64,000 bases of DNA from contig MNCI01005567.1 in the NCBI GenBank assembly GCA_015680685.1, forward strand, positions 127,672-191,671. The letters run 5' to 3'. Position 1 is the first letter of the stretch, and each line of letters begins with the position of its first letter. The notes beneath the pieces were generated by a model. That model saw only the letters and a list, made by a program, of their open reading frames with translations. It made no database searches and had not been told where the DNA came from. Source of the DNA: Gnetum montanum (Eukaryota; Streptophyta; Gnetopsida; Gnetales; Gnetaceae). The translations under genes and the position numbers were made by a program. Positions 1-12,790 of the stretch are shown piece by piece.

Positions 1-1890
1 CTTTTTCATTTACTTCCTTTTGCAATCCCACTTGGTTCCTATAATTATTTTTTACTTGTTCAAACTTAAGGACCTCATTTTTCCAAGCGTTGATTTCAAT
101 AGCTAATTTTTGTCGTAAGGCTTGAACTTCCTCCATGGACAGTTTATGATTTTTAGCCAATAATCTCCTTACATTAGTGTTTACGCTGGCTAGCTCCTCC
201 TGTTGTTGATGGATAAAATCTTTCATGTGTTGATTTTCAACACCAACATTGCGTAGGCGATGAACTTCTACGGTCAACCTGACATTCTCTTGGCAAACCT
301 CTACCAAGTCCTTGTTTAGATGGTAATAATGGACATTTGTTAAGGACTTATCAAAGATTGTTGAATCTTGCTCATTCTCAACCATTTGAAGTTTGGTTTA
401 AAGTTGTTAAAAAGCTTCATCCCTGGTGAGTTCATGGTTGAGAAGAGTTGGATCAACAAGTTGGGCCCTTAGTTGGGCAAATTCCATAGCCAAGTGTTGA
501 TTACTACCTTGGGCTACTTCAAGTTGTCCCTCCAAGATGAGGCACTTGCCCCTTGCTGAGAGTAGCTCTGACTAGGTTGTAGTGATGTTGTTTGAAAGAT
601 CAAAAATATCTAGAAGTGGTTGCCTGGTTTCCACCAATCAGTCCAACAACTCTTTAAGTTGGGCTACATTGATTCTACTATGTTGAGTTTCTGTGGATGT
701 CTGTACATCTTCAAGTCCATGTACATCTGGTATAGGCACCGTAGGTGCATTAAGGGTTGTTGCAATTGTGTCAGCAATTACTTCTGCTACAACTTCTTGT
801 CCTTAGTGTTGCATTACCAGGACAATCACCCCTTCTCCATCCTCCAAGTGCATCAAGAAAGTAGCAGCATTTCTTCAAATTTTAGGAAATAATTGTTGGG
901 TGGACACAATTACTTCTTGGACACTGGGGTCTATTTTTTGCAAGCACTTGCATTCATGTGACAGAAAACATTGGTCCTAATCTCTCTAGTAGACTCACTG
1001 ATCAAGCCACTTATTCAAGATGGCTTATTATAGGGCAATAGATCGAAGGGCCTTCTCCACCATCAGTTCCTACTGATTGCTCATGTTGGCTCAAGAGCGA
1101 TTATCGAATCTCACGTATGTGTTTTGCAATCATCTAGGAGCCCAACTTTGTTGTTTGTGCAAGCAGTGGAGGTGGTTGCTGCTCTTCCCTTAGTTGTGTG
1201 ATGGCAGGAGTCTTGTATTTCATCATTTCTCGTCATAAGGCAATTAGGGCATGACACAGTGTATCATTAGCATATCGGGCTATCCCTACCCATTTGCACA
1301 ACTTTCTGATTAGGTAGGAAAAGGGTAGAGCTCACCTTCCACATTCGTTTTCAGCAAATCTTTTCTCAATTTCAAGGAAAAGCAACTATGGAAGGTTAAT
1401 GGAAAAATTTTTGCTTAGAGAGGCACATGCATGAGCAGAGAAGCTAGTGATCTTGCAAGGTCCTACCATTGGATTCAAGTGGCAGGATGCGATCTTTTAG
1501 TAAACCCTCTTTGCAGTGGTTACTGTGCCAAACTCCTTACATTCTACCACATAGCATCGCCTGATCTACTCCCCTTTTACTTTAGGGTCTACTTTTTTGG
1601 GACTCTTTTCCATGTTAGCTCTGATCTCTGGCAACCCAAGAGCTTATGCAATTACTTTTGCAAAGTAATATACATGATTGTATTTGATTCTTACTTTGGA
1701 CCCTGTTGCCGATTCGTTCAGAAGAGATAAGTTTCTCCTAGGTACCATTCACCACTGGATGTGAGATTTGATAATTGTGGCCAATTCTCCTATGTAGGTG
1801 GGTGCATATACTAGGCCTAGTTGATGTAGTTATTAAATATGGTTGACTAGCATTGACCAATGAATTAAAAGTCCAAAGCTGTGAACTGTA
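1..1890 (-). pseudogene. Degenerate ORF with coiled-coil tail, probably the ORF downstream of Athila-type pol
   Basis: Reading the minus strand from about 1,890 to the window edge gives one mostly consistent coding pattern broken by stops, many of them TAG or TGA. The middle (about 1,420-1,250) has a conserved-looking stretch ending in LIRKLCKWVGIARYA, and the last 300 bases encode a glutamine/lysine/glutamate-rich helix typical of a coiled coil (QQQEELASVNTNVRRLL and on). The frame runs off the left edge, so the end is missing. It lies downstream of, and on the same strand as, the RNase H/integrase relic at 3.4-4.9 kb. Athila-type gypsy elements are known to carry an extra, often env-like, ORF after pol, so I infer that identity. 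I did not recognise a defined domain. It could also be an unrelated decayed gene. Confidence 0.4.
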
Positions 1891-3399
1891 GCACAACACT
1901 AGGGGGATTTGAGAACATCGAGACCAAAGAACAATATGAGAGAAAAAGGAAGGAAAATTGTGATCAAAGGAAGAGTCAAAATTAGGATAATATCAAAGTA
2001 TACAACTTGGTGGATGAAGGGTCGCATGATGGGCAACACAGAAATGATCAACCAACTAAATCAAAGGGATAGGAGATTAACAAATAGAACCAAAGGATGT
2101 GCAAGTGGGTCCTTCCCATAGCAGCCAATAGCCTTAGTAGTTCTTGCACATTATCAACATAGGAGTTTGTGGACCCCATAGTTAATTAATGATGACTGCA
2201 AGTTAATACTCACATCTATGAGAACCAACCGAAGAATTAGAAGTTCTATCAAAGTACAACAAACATTCAAAATATAAAACCAGAAATGAGGTAAGTAATG
2301 GGAAGCAAATGATAGAGAGAAGAGGGAGTGAAATGGAATTCCTAAGTTTCGTCACATGAAATCCCTTGTGAAGTGTATGATTAAGTGATCCTATAGGATC
2401 CATCCTCAATCCAGACCCAAAACCAATCATGCTTAGTGACATTGCATCAACATTCAAAGACTAGTCCATTCCATTGAGGCACAAGAATGCTCCGACAAAC
2501 AACCACCATGCCAACATAAGTGAGAGATAGGAAGTGAAAAAGGGGTTGAGTTAGAGGGGACAAAACAAGTTCCATAACTAGTGCTTGTAGCCTGTTAGAG
2601 GTGTTCTAAGGGTGTGCTTTGAATTCCCATGCTTTGTTTTATTTTTCTATGGGAAACACACCATGCAAAGACCCATGCGGTTTTGCATGAAATTGGTCCA
2701 AGGGGTGTGCTTTGAATCCTCATGTTTTGTTTTGTTTTTTTTTTTNAATGATGAGGACCACACCATGTAAGGACAAATTACCATTTAACTTCCTGTTATG
2801 AGAGGATATGGAATGGTAAGAAGTCTATGAGGACACATGCTTTCATACAAGGGAATACAAAAGTACGAAGAATGTTGCATTCCCCTTGAGGTCACACCCT
2901 GTTCAAACCATTAGATCCGCCTCAAGTCCAAAAACTACGCAAGTCACAAATTAATTAAATTTTTTTTTTAATTAAAGGGATTTGCATGTTTACAAAATAA
3001 GGAAAACCATGGAGTGGGTAGATGGGTGGATGACGTGGACTCACTACTTGTTACATGAAATGAAAGTAGAACATGACTTCCTAGAACAACAATGCTAAGG
3101 TAGGAGCTAGATAGAATAGGCGGACCATATCATGCAAACCATATGAAAGAGAAACAACCACACCAATACATCCTATGACAATAAGATATCTTATTAATGA
3201 AAAGAATAAAACAATCAAAGGATAAGTACACATATACAGATAGAAATAATTAAAGAAAGAAAGAAAAGGTAAGTAAGAATGGTCAAATGTACTAATAATG
3301 TTGTAAAATAAAAAGGTGTAAAAAAAACTTTTAAAAATAACTGAGGAGCTTGTAGAGGTTGTTATCATGGATTATGATCTTCCCCACAACTAATTTGGG
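1891..3399. other. Non-coding spacer between the pol relic and the downstream ORF
   Basis: No coding pattern that I trust on either strand. It contains an imperfect direct repeat: a stretch starting GGTGTGCTTTGAAT at 2,611 recurs at 2,704, followed both times by CATG and a TTTGTTTT tract. A single ambiguous base (N) follows a poly-T run near 2,746. The position suits untranslated sequence of the Athila-like element. Confidence 0.4.
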
Positions 3400-4885
3400 A
3401 GGAGGAGATCTGGAAAATGGAACGAGGTTGACTATGCGATGAGAGGGTAGTGACACTGGCTTGGTGGAGTTTATGGAAGGGTTTTAATTGTTGCATATTG
3501 ACTAACTGTGTTTTCATGGGATCCTAAAGTTTGTGTATAAGTAGGGCCCCAGATGGAAAGGTTTCGGAAACAATATAAGGTGCCTCCCATAGTGTTTGAA
3601 ACTTAGTACATTGCGATACATGTGTGGGGTTTCAGTAGAGTACCTTATCTCCATGTTGAAATGTTACCTTTCAAATCCTAAGATCATGACATTTTTTATT
3701 ATAAGCCTTGTGTATTTCATTTGATGATAGGGCTACTAGTCGATTCTCATCTAGCACATTCAAGTTGATGAGTCGTTCTCATTGTGCTAGTGATAAGTCA
3801 AGACCCATGTCACTGGCGGTAGATAGTGTTCGGAGTTTTGCTTGAATTGGAAGTTTTGGTAGTTTCTCGTACACTAACTCATAAGGATAGCAGTCGATAG
3901 GAAGTTTCCACATTGAGCGATAGGCCTAGAGGGCATATTTAAGTTTCATGCTCCAGTCCCTCCTATATTTACTAATGGTCCTAGTTAGGATCTTTGTAAT
4001 CTCTCTATTTGTGACTTCGACTTGCCTATTGGCTTGGGGGTTATAGCGTGTTGTAAATTTATGTTTGACCCCCAAGTGCTACATGAGTTTACGAGAAGTA
4101 TTGCTTGTAAACTAAGTTCCATTATCCAAAATGATTGCACATGGCACCCCAAACCTATTCATGATTTGCTATTTGACAAACCGTGCGGTGGTAGTTGAGG
4201 AACAGTTGGTGAAGGCTACCACCTCTACCCACTTGGTATAGTAGTCTACCGTGATGATGATATATGTCTTTCCATTGGACATGGGTGTGATGGGACCCAT
4301 GAAGTTGATGCCCCAAATATCAAAGGATTCTAGTGGTTGGATCCACTGTTGAGGTCCCTCCATTCATGTCATCATCTCACCATCTTGTTGACATCGTTCA
4401 CATGAGCAGATGAACCATTGAGCATCTCTAAAGAGTGTAGGCTAGTAATACCCTGCAAGAAAGATCTTAATGGCTATGCATCATCTAGTAGAGTGGCCCC
4501 CACAAGGGCCTTCATGAGCATCTTGAAGGATGCATAGTTTATCCTCATCAGGGATGTACCATCGAACCAAGCCATCTGCACACACCTTGTAAAGGTGTTT
4601 GTTGATTTCCATGAAGTTCTTGGCCTTATGAAGAAACTATTACTTCTTCCGATGATCCCACTCCTTTGGTCACGCTTGTGTTAGAAGATAGGTAAGGATG
4701 TTGCTGAACCAAGTTGATCTTGTGGGCATTTCCTTAGTGATTACTCCAACAAAAAGGAGTTCATCTGGGAATTGGTTGGAGAGTGGCTCCTCCTCCTCTG
4801 CGTTGTCCCATCTTAACCAAGATAAGTGGTCAGCAACCACATTCTTCATTTTTGTTAGGAGGAAACCTTGCAACATCTTCATTTA
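3400..4885 (-). pseudogene. Ty3/gypsy (Athila-like) RNase H tail and integrase, degenerate
   Basis: Minus strand, read from about 4,885 leftwards. The first part is the end of the retroviral-type RNase H with the plant gypsy signature KNVVADHLSWL and then FPDELL. Next comes the integrase zinc finger: HEGPCGGH, then CERCQQ, at about 4,530-4,400. The integrase core follows with FDIWGINFMGPI (the usual catalytic Asp reads Asn), VDYYTKWVEVV, the second Asp in ILDNGT and a recognisable C-terminal region to about 3,400. Stops and small frame changes interrupt it. Reverse transcriptase is absent, so this is a 5'-truncated copy. The FPDE motif after ADHLS and the lack of a second RNase H before the zinc finger fit Athila better than Tat. 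It abuts the MULE relic at about 4,885. Confidence 0.8.
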
Positions 4886-7620
4886 AAGTTGTAGAAGCAT
4901 GTTTGTTTATTTCTTTAACATATAGCTATTTTGGAAACTCCTTTCTTTCTAATTTCAACAATGGAAAAGTAAAATGACTATCATCATACAAATTTCCTAC
5001 TCCTAAACTTTGAGAAGTTCCTTTCGATATTAATTTTGATATATTTTTTTTATTTTTATAGAACTGATACAACTCTTAATTCTTTTTTTTTTTGGTTCCA
5101 CTGCTCCTTCAATTTGCTCAAAACTAATATTTTCTACTATATAACACATTTGCAATATTTGTTCTTGAAGTTACAAAAATTTTGAAAGTGTTTCCATATC
5201 ATCAGGAAACATTGTTTGTAGTATTTGGTACTTCTTCAATACACATTTTGTTAGTTCACCTTTCTGAGACTCTAGTTTAGAAGAAGAAATTTAATTTTCA
5301 TATTTAACTAGAATATTTAAGTCTATCAATGATTCATCATTTGAGTAAATGATCTCTTTCTCATTAACTTATTCATCTTTAAAACCACAAAAGGCAATAT
5401 TTTATGCATTAACTTCATCAAATATGTTAATGTATATTTTTAGAACATGTTTGCACAAATTTCCAACAAATGTCCATGGACAACTACTGATAAGAATCTT
5501 CTCTACATGTGTAACACAATAATTGAAACTTTCAGTATCACTATTTTGACTTCATACCCAATACACATTACTTTTTGAATCATAAGCATAGTCAACATCA
5601 CTTATTTTTAAATCTTTATTTCATGAATCTTCAATAAGCTTTTCTTTTCTTTTCTTTTTATTATAAAATCCATGATCTTTCAAATGCTAACCATGTTTAT
5701 ATCTAAGCTCAACTTTCAAAGGACAAAAATAGCAACCAATCTATTATTTTACATCTTCTTCTTTGTTTATTAGACTAAAAACTTATACTTTCAATAGGCA
5801 TGATATCCTTCAAGTGTATTATTTGTTTCTTAATTTGCATGTGTTAAAGTACTATATCCTTTCACCCACATATCTACAACACATTATTTCTTTTAGAAAA
5901 ATATTATAATATCTAAATAGTTAACAATTGCTAAAATATGATACTTATAATACTTATCATTCACCATCAATGTTTGTTCAAAATACTACAAAAATATTCC
6001 TTCTTCTTTGAATTCTTCAAAAAGTTGATGTAATTTATCCTTTACTTCATAATCACTCTTGCACCCATGCATTATATGACCAAGTGTAGCATTCATACTT
6101 TGAAACTTAGATTTATTTTTTAGCTTATTTCCAAAATTTTTCAACTATGCATGATGTACATGAAACAAGCATAAAAATACTTGATAGTTCATAACCAACC
6201 TAGCATATAAAAAATTGAAAATATAAGAAATATTAAAAATTTTATAACAAAATGAATTTGATTAAAAATTCAAAAATACACTAAAAACTAATTATAAATA
6301 ACAAAGATTTACATTATGGCTACAATTTCTACAAGAGCATCATCTACTAAAATATATGTAAATTTCCAATCTAGTTTTGCTTGAAAAGCATTTTGAACTA
6401 ATGCTTAAAACCAAGATTGAATATCTTCCCTTGTTTCTCTTGATGATATCACTCATGCAACTAGGATTCCAATATCATGTTTATCAAAAGCCATAATATA
6501 ATAAAGTGAATACTACATACAAAAATAAATATGAATTAGTATCATTGCATGTTTATCTATAGAGAAGCTATTTAACATTAAAATCAATATATGTTACTTA
6601 CCCCATACATATTAGTGTTGAATGTTGAATCCATGGCTAACAAACTATTATGAGAAAACTGCAACATTTTTTCTCTCATCCATAATTATTGAATACCAAG
6701 AATAAATGGTTCACCATTAATAGAAAATTGATTATAAAAGACATATTTTGAATGTGCATAAATCCATTTTTGAACATTTATTTCATCTTTAGAGTGGTAC
6801 TTGTATTCTTTAGTAATAACTTTTTCAAATATGTGTGCAATATCATTTTTATTCAAATATTCATCCCTACTAGAAGTAATTCAAATTTCTCTATTAGTTG
6901 GGTATTTGTGCAATTTTAAATGATGCTTCTCAAAGATTTTTTCATAAGATAAACCACTTCTAGACATTGTTAAAATATCTTGGCATAGCTATTTGGATAA
7001 ATGTTGAGCATGTAAAGTACATCACTTACATTTGAAGCATATATTCCATGACATAATTTTCCAAATTTATTCACATGTTTCCTTTCCATATAAAATATAA
7101 TTGTAAAGCTAGCATATGTTCTCATCCTTTGAATTATGAAGTGGCATTGACATCCTTTCTTGTATGATTCATGGTGAGATTTAGTAATCTCTTTGTGAAT
7201 CATTAAGTCAACTTGTGATCCATAGGAACACCAATATCTGAAACAATACAGTGATCAAATAATTAAAAATTTTAAAATAAAAATCTATATGATTCTACAA
7301 TTATAGAAACCAATTTGTTAAAGTTAAAATTTTTAAAAATATCCTTATTGTAATTTTTCAATATGATGATCTAAACAACACCTATATCTCTCATTCCAAT
7401 TTTAATTTGTACGATCCTTACTAATAAAGGTTGTAGAATGCATGGGATTGCTTGCTTCACTTTTCACAAAGTCTTACACTCTATCATAAGGTGTTCATAC
7501 AAAATGGTTATTCTTTCTAACTATCAATACTAAATTATCTTGATTAAAATACCCTTTTGGAGGATTTTAGACTTGTATAGTACAAGCATAATCCCAAAAA
7601 CTTGCTTTTATTTTAAAATA
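4886..7620 (-). pseudogene. MULE/FAR1-like transposase pseudogene with SWIM zinc finger
   Basis: Minus strand. An N-terminal FAR1-like DNA-binding region lies at about 7,230-6,960 (cysteine/histidine-rich, including KKGCQCHFIIQ). The transposase core follows: LLAMDSTFNTNMYG near 6,645-6,603 carries the first catalytic Asp. That segment ends at a GTAAGT donor, and the frame resumes after a TAG acceptor near 6,520 with IMAFDKHDIGI, then ISSRETREDIQSW and ILVDDALVEIVAI. An ETNNTLEGYHAYLK-like segment lies near 5,830. A SWIM-type finger (CPWTFVGNLCKHVLKIY) is at about 5,500-5,440. Stops are frequent, so it is not functional. Retaining an intron agrees with a DNA transposon or domesticated FAR1-type gene rather than a processed copy. 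No terminal inverted repeats were identified. Confidence 0.75.
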
Positions 7621-8866
7621 TCCTACCATTACTGTAAGTAAGAAATTAAGCTTAAAACTTATCAAAGTTAGAAACACATAAATTTTATATTAAAAATGGT
7701 ATCTTTTTCATTACAAAAACCATAATAAAAAAAGTACATCAATGAAAAAATTAATAAATTACTATAAACTATATAAATAACAAATTGATGGCTTTTAAAC
7801 TTGGTGGATCTACTTATTTTAGTGGTTAATCTAGAGAATGCAACTTGTGTATTGAAATATTTTTATAGTTTTCACATTGTTTTCTATGAAATTTATCATT
7901 CTAGCAAAACTCTAATAAATATTATTACATAAGGTAGTAGAAATTGACAAATTCATTTTCTCATTATATGTCATGATTCCACAACTTTTTGAGAGATTAA
8001 GTATGGTAATTGCACATAATAGTTCATTAAGTAAGAGAAATAAAAGTAAGGGATCAAAAAATGCAAAATATATAGTAGGAGACTACTTCCAAGGAAACAA
8101 TACAACAAAACCAAAGAAAAAAATCATAAAAGTGATCTCAACAAAATAGATGCAATAAGGTCCAATGATGATGATTTTGTCCATGAACATTAATGACAAT
8201 ACCTAAAAAGAGCTAGAAAAAAAACTCAAAGAACTAGCATAAAAAAATATTTTATTAAAGAAGCTAATATGAAAAAATTGCAAGTAGATTAAACTTTAGC
8301 TCTTAACAAATGGTGAAAGAGAAATAGGATGGCGATGATCAAATGACCTACAGTTGCTCACAAATAGAGATATTGCATAAATACCCACTCATCATAGTAG
8401 GCATGAGCCAATCTTCCATTAAGGATATAATCATGTATAAGTAGCTTTTCTTTTAAGCTCTAGTAGAACCCATTGAGCCTTATTGAGATGCTTATATCTA
8501 CCAATACTCTTCAACTCATCTTTAAAATCTTTGAATCTCTGTAGACCACCTTACCCAAGCTTTCTCAATACAAATATAAGCCCATCTTTAGGAACAACCT
8601 TGTACAAAATTAACGATGATGGACATCTCAAAGACAATGATTGCACAAAAAAAAAGGGTCATTGTGGAAATAAAATGAATCCATTGGATGAATGCCTAAT
8701 TGCAAAAATGAAATGAGCATGAAAATGAAAAAAAAAAAACTACAAGCTTGGTGAAATAGACATGATAAAACTATATTAAGCCATGTTGTAGCATAACATA
8801 GACATGTGGGTTAATGGGGTGCTTTAATATCCTTAGGACCAAAAAAGAGTTCTTCAACTACCTATT
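7621..8866. other. AT-rich spacer, no gene seen
   Basis: Very AT-rich sequence with short A and T runs. Short open stretches near 8,480-8,720 have no recognisable protein features. Nothing supportable was found. Confidence 0.5.
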
Positions 8867-8867
8867 A

Positions 8868-10125
8868 TGCTTTGGTTACATACATACCACTATCTATGCT
8901 ACTCAAAGTCCAATTTAACACACTGCACATCATTGATTAATGTTTCTTTCAAAAATTCTTGCCTCGTTTTGAGGGTAAATTTAGGTATTGTAACTTTCCA
9001 TGTACATGAGTTTCCAACATGTCTTAGAAATATTTTCCTTAAATATGTATTTTGGTTTTTCATGACTCACTATTTGCATTAAGGTGATAACTTTTTTCTT
9101 TTAAATAAAGGTATTAACTCTTTCATTTTGATGTCTACAAAATATTCATGACTTAGAAAGAGAACATTGTATGCATGGTCTTACTTAAGGCTTTTTAGGG
9201 AACTTTCATCATATGATACTTAACTTTTTGTATGACATTTTAGTTATATTATATTTAATTTAAATCAAATCTTTAAATTTACAATCCATGAGAAACTATT
9301 TCTATGGAAAATAAAAAATTAAAACTTACAATCTAAATATATTGAATATATTTACTAAAAATAAAAAATATTGTAGCTCAAAATACTTAAAATTTACTAT
9401 GTTCTTTTCTATATTTAACTAGTGGAGTTGTACTATATTATATGGTAGAATGAATTTTAAATGTTTTCAGGTAACATTTATTTTATAACTTCAAAACATT
9501 AAGATTATTTAGTAATCACTACTAGTAGTTCATTTTTTTCGACATTTATTATTGTTTCTTGGTTGGCCTTAAAGTAATATAGAGTAACTATCCTACTGAA
9601 TTGGTGGAGCTTTAGTTGCATGTGGAAGTACCTTAAAAGATACTGTCAACATAATTGATAAAATATGTGTTGCTATAATCAACCAAATTCACCTAAATCA
9701 TCATTTTTATTCTTAATTTAATGTCTTGTAGATTTGGATTTCGATGTAGAATGAAGATTCAGTAAAAACTACTTTTTTTGTTTCATGGATTTATTTTGCA
9801 TGGGGGATGGATTCATATTGTATAGAGGATTTAAAAACTCAAAATTTAGAGTACAAAAACTATATAATTCAAAATGTAAAACAAATATATTGCATAATAA
9901 AATTAAAAACCTAAAAATTATAGGTACAAAAGATATAATTCAAAATGCAAAACAAAAAGTTAAAAATATCGCATAGTGATAGTGCAATGTAGGACATGCA
10001 TTATGAAGTGTGAATGTATAGTAGGTGTGTTAGCAAATATATTAGTTTTGACTTGTTTATTAACATCAAAATGAGAGCATTAATTACCAAGTTTGTCAAA
10101 AAAAATTATTATCATTAAGGGTAAT
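8868..10125. repeat. Left copy of a ~1.25 kb direct repeat (possible LTR)
   Basis: This segment aligns by eye along nearly its whole length with 15,637-16,890, same orientation, about 85-90% identical. Examples: ACATCATTGATTAA..., a block starting GAATTGGTGGAGCTTTA, and the end block with GCAATGTAGGACATGCATTA. Both copies begin with TG after a similar short run. The right boundary is vague because both ends fade into AT-rich sequence, and I found no convincing CA end or target duplication. Inside it, at about 9,850-9,960, is a short internal duplication built on ATATAATTCAAAATG. Confidence 0.7.
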
Positions 10126-10599
10126 ACTTAGTGCTACCTTATATATTTGAACATGAGGTTACTAGGCCAAGACTCATACCACCACTAGGTTAACACATCC
10201 TTGTTACTTCACCAACCAAAAGAGAATACCTAGCATGCTCACTTATATTAGTAAAGAGAGAAATGCAAGACATATCTAACATAGGTGTTAAATTTTTACT
10301 GACCAAAAGAAAAGGACAACCATATTCATGTATATTAGTAGAGAGAGAAATACAAAATGTACCTAAGATAGGCATTAAAATTTCACTAAGAAAAAAAGAA
10401 GACTCATAAAAAAGCTTCTATATACATTGCACTTGTGTGTTAAATATGTTTGTATGTATATGTGTTAAAAATATTCTTATGTGGCACAATAGTATTAAAA
10501 AAATGAAATTAACTAGTAATCATAAAAGGATGTAATAGATATACCAATAGGCATATCACTTCTAAATATTAATAAACAATATAAAGCATCATCACTTAG

Positions 10600-12790
10600 A
10601 GTTATAGTGCTCATCTTGCTAAGCAGGTGGTTGCAGTTGCGCTCAAACACAGTGATAAATGCTTTGAGTCAGCCAGCTATGATATCGTAGCTTTGCATAT
10701 GTCATTGTAGATGCAATGTAGTGGGCCATGGTTATGCGTATAAATACCAACCCATCATTGTATCAAAATAAACAACTTTTCCCAAAAGTTAGCTAGATTC
10801 TTATAGTTTGTTTTTGTCACTTAGAGTTAGAGTTAGAGTGAATGCTCGCAGAGTGGTGAACAATAGTTTTACGATGTCTTTATTTGAGTGGATTGTTCCT
10901 AGACATAGTTCATGACTAAAAATAAAGATTAAGATTGTTTCTCACCATTGTATCATTTCACTTGGCTTAATTTTACTTTACTTTTTAGCATGTTTACTTT
11001 TCTTAAGTCATTTACATTTTCTACGTATTTTACTTTTCCAATGTGTTTTAGTAAGGCGATATAAGTACAATTGGTTTTGAGCATAAAGTGTAATCGTTTA
11101 GTAATCCAATAGTAACTTCACTTGATTTACTCAATAGTGAATTCACTCTGTAATCCCAGTAATGATTACATTATCCCAAGATGTGTACAATAAGCTAAAA
11201 TCGAATACTTATTACCATAGGCTAGATTAGATTTAAATTTCTATCATACCTAGACTTAGACTTTATCCTCATTTTCACTATGTTGGCACTTAGTATAATT
11301 AAAGTCGAACATCATCAACATATCATGTACCTCACTGAGAGTTAAACCATACAACCTTAACTTTGCTAACTCTACATGAGAAAACAACAATCATGAACTA
11401 AATATCAACTTCTAGTAAATTTATATGGTCTATCCATGGATTATGATTAGGTTGCACATGAATACTTGTGAATTATATGGTTGAGTGTTGGAATACCTAA
11501 CCACTCATCATTGTTGTCATTGCTACGGATGTGTCAATGTTTGCTAAGTAGTTAATTTTACAAAGTTAGTTATGTTAAGTATAATTAAGCATATTTTTCA
11601 TACTTAAAATAATTTTCTCAAAAGTACATGCTCAAACGTCAACATTTAAAATAGCTTCTAAAACTAAGGAAAAACCTTCACATGCTACTAAAATTAATGA
11701 AAGTCATGACAAGGATTTTAATAAAGAAGATTAGAGTACACCAATGTAAACCAAAATTTCCTATGCTTACATTGATCCTTACCATCCCAATTTCACATTT
11801 GTTTTTCACCGAGTTTAAAAATTCAGATGGAAATATTTACAAGGCAAAATTGTCTTTCTACCAGAACAATTGGCACCATCAATGCTTCAAGAAACCCTTA
11901 TAAGATCAAACCTTGGCCATATGCAAGAATGTTACCATAACATTAAACACACGACTAGATCATACCAACCCACGAAGGCTCAAGCAAGAAGGGATGTCAT
12001 CATGGAGACAAGGCATGAGCATGACAAGGGCAAGAAAGCACCTCAAATAGTTATCCTAGAAGAAATTCCAAACTAAGAAGCTTTATCAAACTAGTCCCAT
12101 TCCCAAACACCAATCGTTTGGATTCAATATTCCATTAAGTTGAAATTGAATTCGACTCTTGTAGAAACTCCTAGAAGAGATAAGAAAAACTTCAAACTTA
12201 GGAGGAATTGAAGGCCTAAGACCTCCACTGAATCTAAGAGGGATGAATCAAGGAGTCATAAAAGGAGGACCAAGTGACACTATTCTACAACTCCTTCATC
12301 TTATTTCTCACATTCGTCTACAGATTCTGATAAGAGAGAACACAGACTGAGGGATCATGATGGGGAAAGGGGAAGGGACCATGAGAGATATGCATACAAA
12401 AGAAGGCATCCTAATGAGCAGGAAAATGACCATAATAAACAAAGAGAAAGGATCAAGTGAGAAGAAAGAGAGTGTCATGAGCATCAAAGGGGTCATTACT
12501 ACAATAGAGCCTACAAACTTGAAGCTTATGTAGAACCCCTATTGGCCACTTCAAACATGATTAACATGAGGGAAACCTTGTGCATTCCTATAAGGCATGT
12601 AAGGAACAATCACATCAGGCGAATAATATTCTATAGTTCAAAGGTGGATAAAATGCAAATTCATAACACAACCTCTAATTTATTCATAGTGCTTGTGCCT
12701 TGCAAAATATCGAAAATGATTGAAAAAAATTGAAGTTATTTCCTACAACACTCATAAAAGAAGTAGAGAGCTAGTATAAATCCTTAGAAC
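10600..12790 (+). pseudogene. Leader/LTR-like segment plus 5' gag relic, module 1
   Basis: The first 1 kb looks like retrotransposon promoter and leader: a TATA-like GTATAAATACC at about 10,738 followed by pyrimidine-rich leader, then sequence (10,970-11,600) that reappears diverged at 13,170-13,800, including the shared ACCACTCATCATTG. From about 12,240 the plus strand encodes an Arg/His/Glu/Asp-rich stretch, then a segment matching the start of the gag in module 2 (...EPLLATSNM... versus ...EPLLGTRNM...). It stops short of the gag capsid core. I read it as a truncated, decayed copy of the same gag module that follows. Confidence 0.5.

Noticed and set aside
1431-1730. 99-codon plus-strand frame
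   Set aside because: The minus strand reads as a continuing protein pattern through the same bases, with stops of the usual decay type. The plus frame is a shadow.
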